DNA of 64,000 nt from Eunapius fragilis (Eukaryota; Porifera; Demospongiae; Spongillida; Spongillidae), in assembly GCA_963681505.1 (NCBI GenBank), contig OY811983.1, positions 3,960,122 to 4,024,121 on the forward strand, read 5' to 3'. Positions within the stretch are counted from its first letter, which is position 1, and every line of letters starts with the position of its first letter. The notes under the pieces are model-generated. The model saw only the letters and a program-made list of their open reading frames with translations, was not told the DNA's origin and ran no database searches. The translations under genes and the position numbers were made by a program. Positions 63,140 to 64,000 of the stretch are shown here, one piece after another.

Positions 63140-64000
63140 AGGATTGCATTGGACTTCATGCTTGGTCTATCTGGATGGCATTAACATGTTCAGCAAAACA
63201 GTTAACGAACATTTCAGACAGTTGGAAGAGGTGTTGGATCACTTGAGTGGGGCTGGATTGAAAGCAAAGCCAAGTAATGCCAATTAGAAGTGTAAATATT
63301 ATATCCAAAAAGTGTATACAGGTTGATTTTGAGAAAGTGAGAATTATCGCTCAGTGGCCTGTGCCATCCGGCCAACAGGAAATAAAGTTCCCGGGATTTG
63401 CACCTTATTATGGACAGTTTGTTCCTAACTTTGCATAGGTTGCTACATGTACATGTAGTCCTTTGTACCGCTTTGTGAGCAGAACAGTGGGATGCCAAAT
63501 GTGAAAGAGCCTTTGGTTACCTTAAGCAGCTGTTGATAAGTGCACCAATAAAGAGATTTTTTCTCATTTTGACCACCCTTTTATTCTCTATCTATCTGCG
63601 AGTGCTACAGGCCTGGCTACTGTTTTGTCACAAGTAATAGATGGACACGAGCGGGCAGTAGTGTATGTCAGTCATGCCCTTACTAAACCAGAGAGGCGAT
63701 ACTGTACTATCAGGCAAGAAATGCTGGCTCTTGTGTGGGCAGCTCAGCATTTTAGAGCCTACCTTTACAGACGATCATGTCAAGCAAGGACTCGCTAAAG
63801 TGGTTGAGGAGCTTCAAGGAACCAGAAGGACAAGTGGTTCACTGGCTTGAACCTTTGGCAGAATATGCTTTGGAGGCAGTACACCACCCTGGTAGGCAAC
63901 ATATGAATGCAGTGGTCTTTCTCCACAGCATTGCCAATAATGTGGGCACAAATACAGTGCAGCACAGAGGCTGTACTTTCAATCAAAAAATTGGCTGCCA
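63140..64000 (+). pseudogene. Ty3/gypsy-type retrotransposon pol fragment (RT and RNase H), broken
   Basis: Reading about 63158-63288 gives the RT catalytic region in the form CLVYLDGINMFSK, where the second Asp of the usual YxDD box is Gly, followed by HFRQLEEVLDHLSGAGLKAK and a stop. Downstream, 63565-63770 in another frame has RNase H features (LYLSASATGLATVLSQ, VVYVSHALTKPERRY, QEMLALVWAAQHF). A third frame from about 63770 to the window edge continues with SLKWLRSFKEPEGQVVHWL and HHPGRQHMNAV. Stops and shifts separate the three parts, so the copy is inactive. It may have inserted into an ATR intron or just upstream of the visible ATR exons. Confidence 0.8.

Overview
This is eukaryotic nuclear DNA from an animal. 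It holds intron-rich genes for conserved animal or eukaryotic proteins: a laminin beta-type chain, aprataxin, the GATOR2 subunit WDR24 and the checkpoint kinase ATR. It also holds a tRNA-Lys gene and a dense population of transposon remnants, hairpin (MITE-like) elements and intronic minisatellites. Laminin chains, short introns, restriction-like-endonuclease LINE tails and a secreted multicopper oxidase suggest an early-branching metazoan. A demosponge is my best guess; this is inference, not proof.

Layout: (1) 1-6681, minus: a laminin beta-like gene (LN domain, LE repeats, L4/LF-type domain, then LE again), leaving the window at its 3' end. (2) 7307-9440, plus: a head-to-head paralogue carrying only LN plus one LE module. 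(3) 10312-10899, minus: single-exon aprataxin (HIT plus C2H2), back to back with (4) 10982-31513, plus: WDR24, more than 20 small exons whose introns carry several unrelated minisatellites, hairpin elements and an antisense tRNA-Lys(CTT). (5) 31940-36100: two decayed LINE 3' ends around a RecQ-like fragment and foldback DNA. (6) 37237-39395, plus: a secreted laccase-like multicopper oxidase, apparently intronless, with one frameshift, downstream of a duplicated ~200 bp leader. (7) 41526-44510, plus: a decayed secreted beta-helix (pectin-lyase-like) gene. (8) about 45055-49240: an unclassified DNA transposon with ~240 bp inverted ends, coding for a broken transposase-like protein, an acidic/zinc-finger segment and a SAP-domain protein. 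(9) 49500-49720: a hAT-like transposase scrap. (10) 50537-61465, minus: the FAT, kinase and FATC part of ATR, with two copies of one MITE family in its introns; its N-terminal half is not visible. (11) 62069-62365: a perfect 133 bp inverted repeat. (12) 63140-64000, plus: a broken Ty3/gypsy-type pol fragment running off the end.

The host genes do not form one pathway. Aprataxin and ATR both serve the DNA damage response, WDR24 acts in amino-acid signalling to TORC1, and the laminins act in extracellular matrix. The two unusual arrangements are the divergent gene pairs (laminin/LN-short and aprataxin/WDR24) and the amount of hairpin DNA. Exon boundaries were placed by hand from GT/AG sites, frame continuity and remembered family similarity; no alignment was run.
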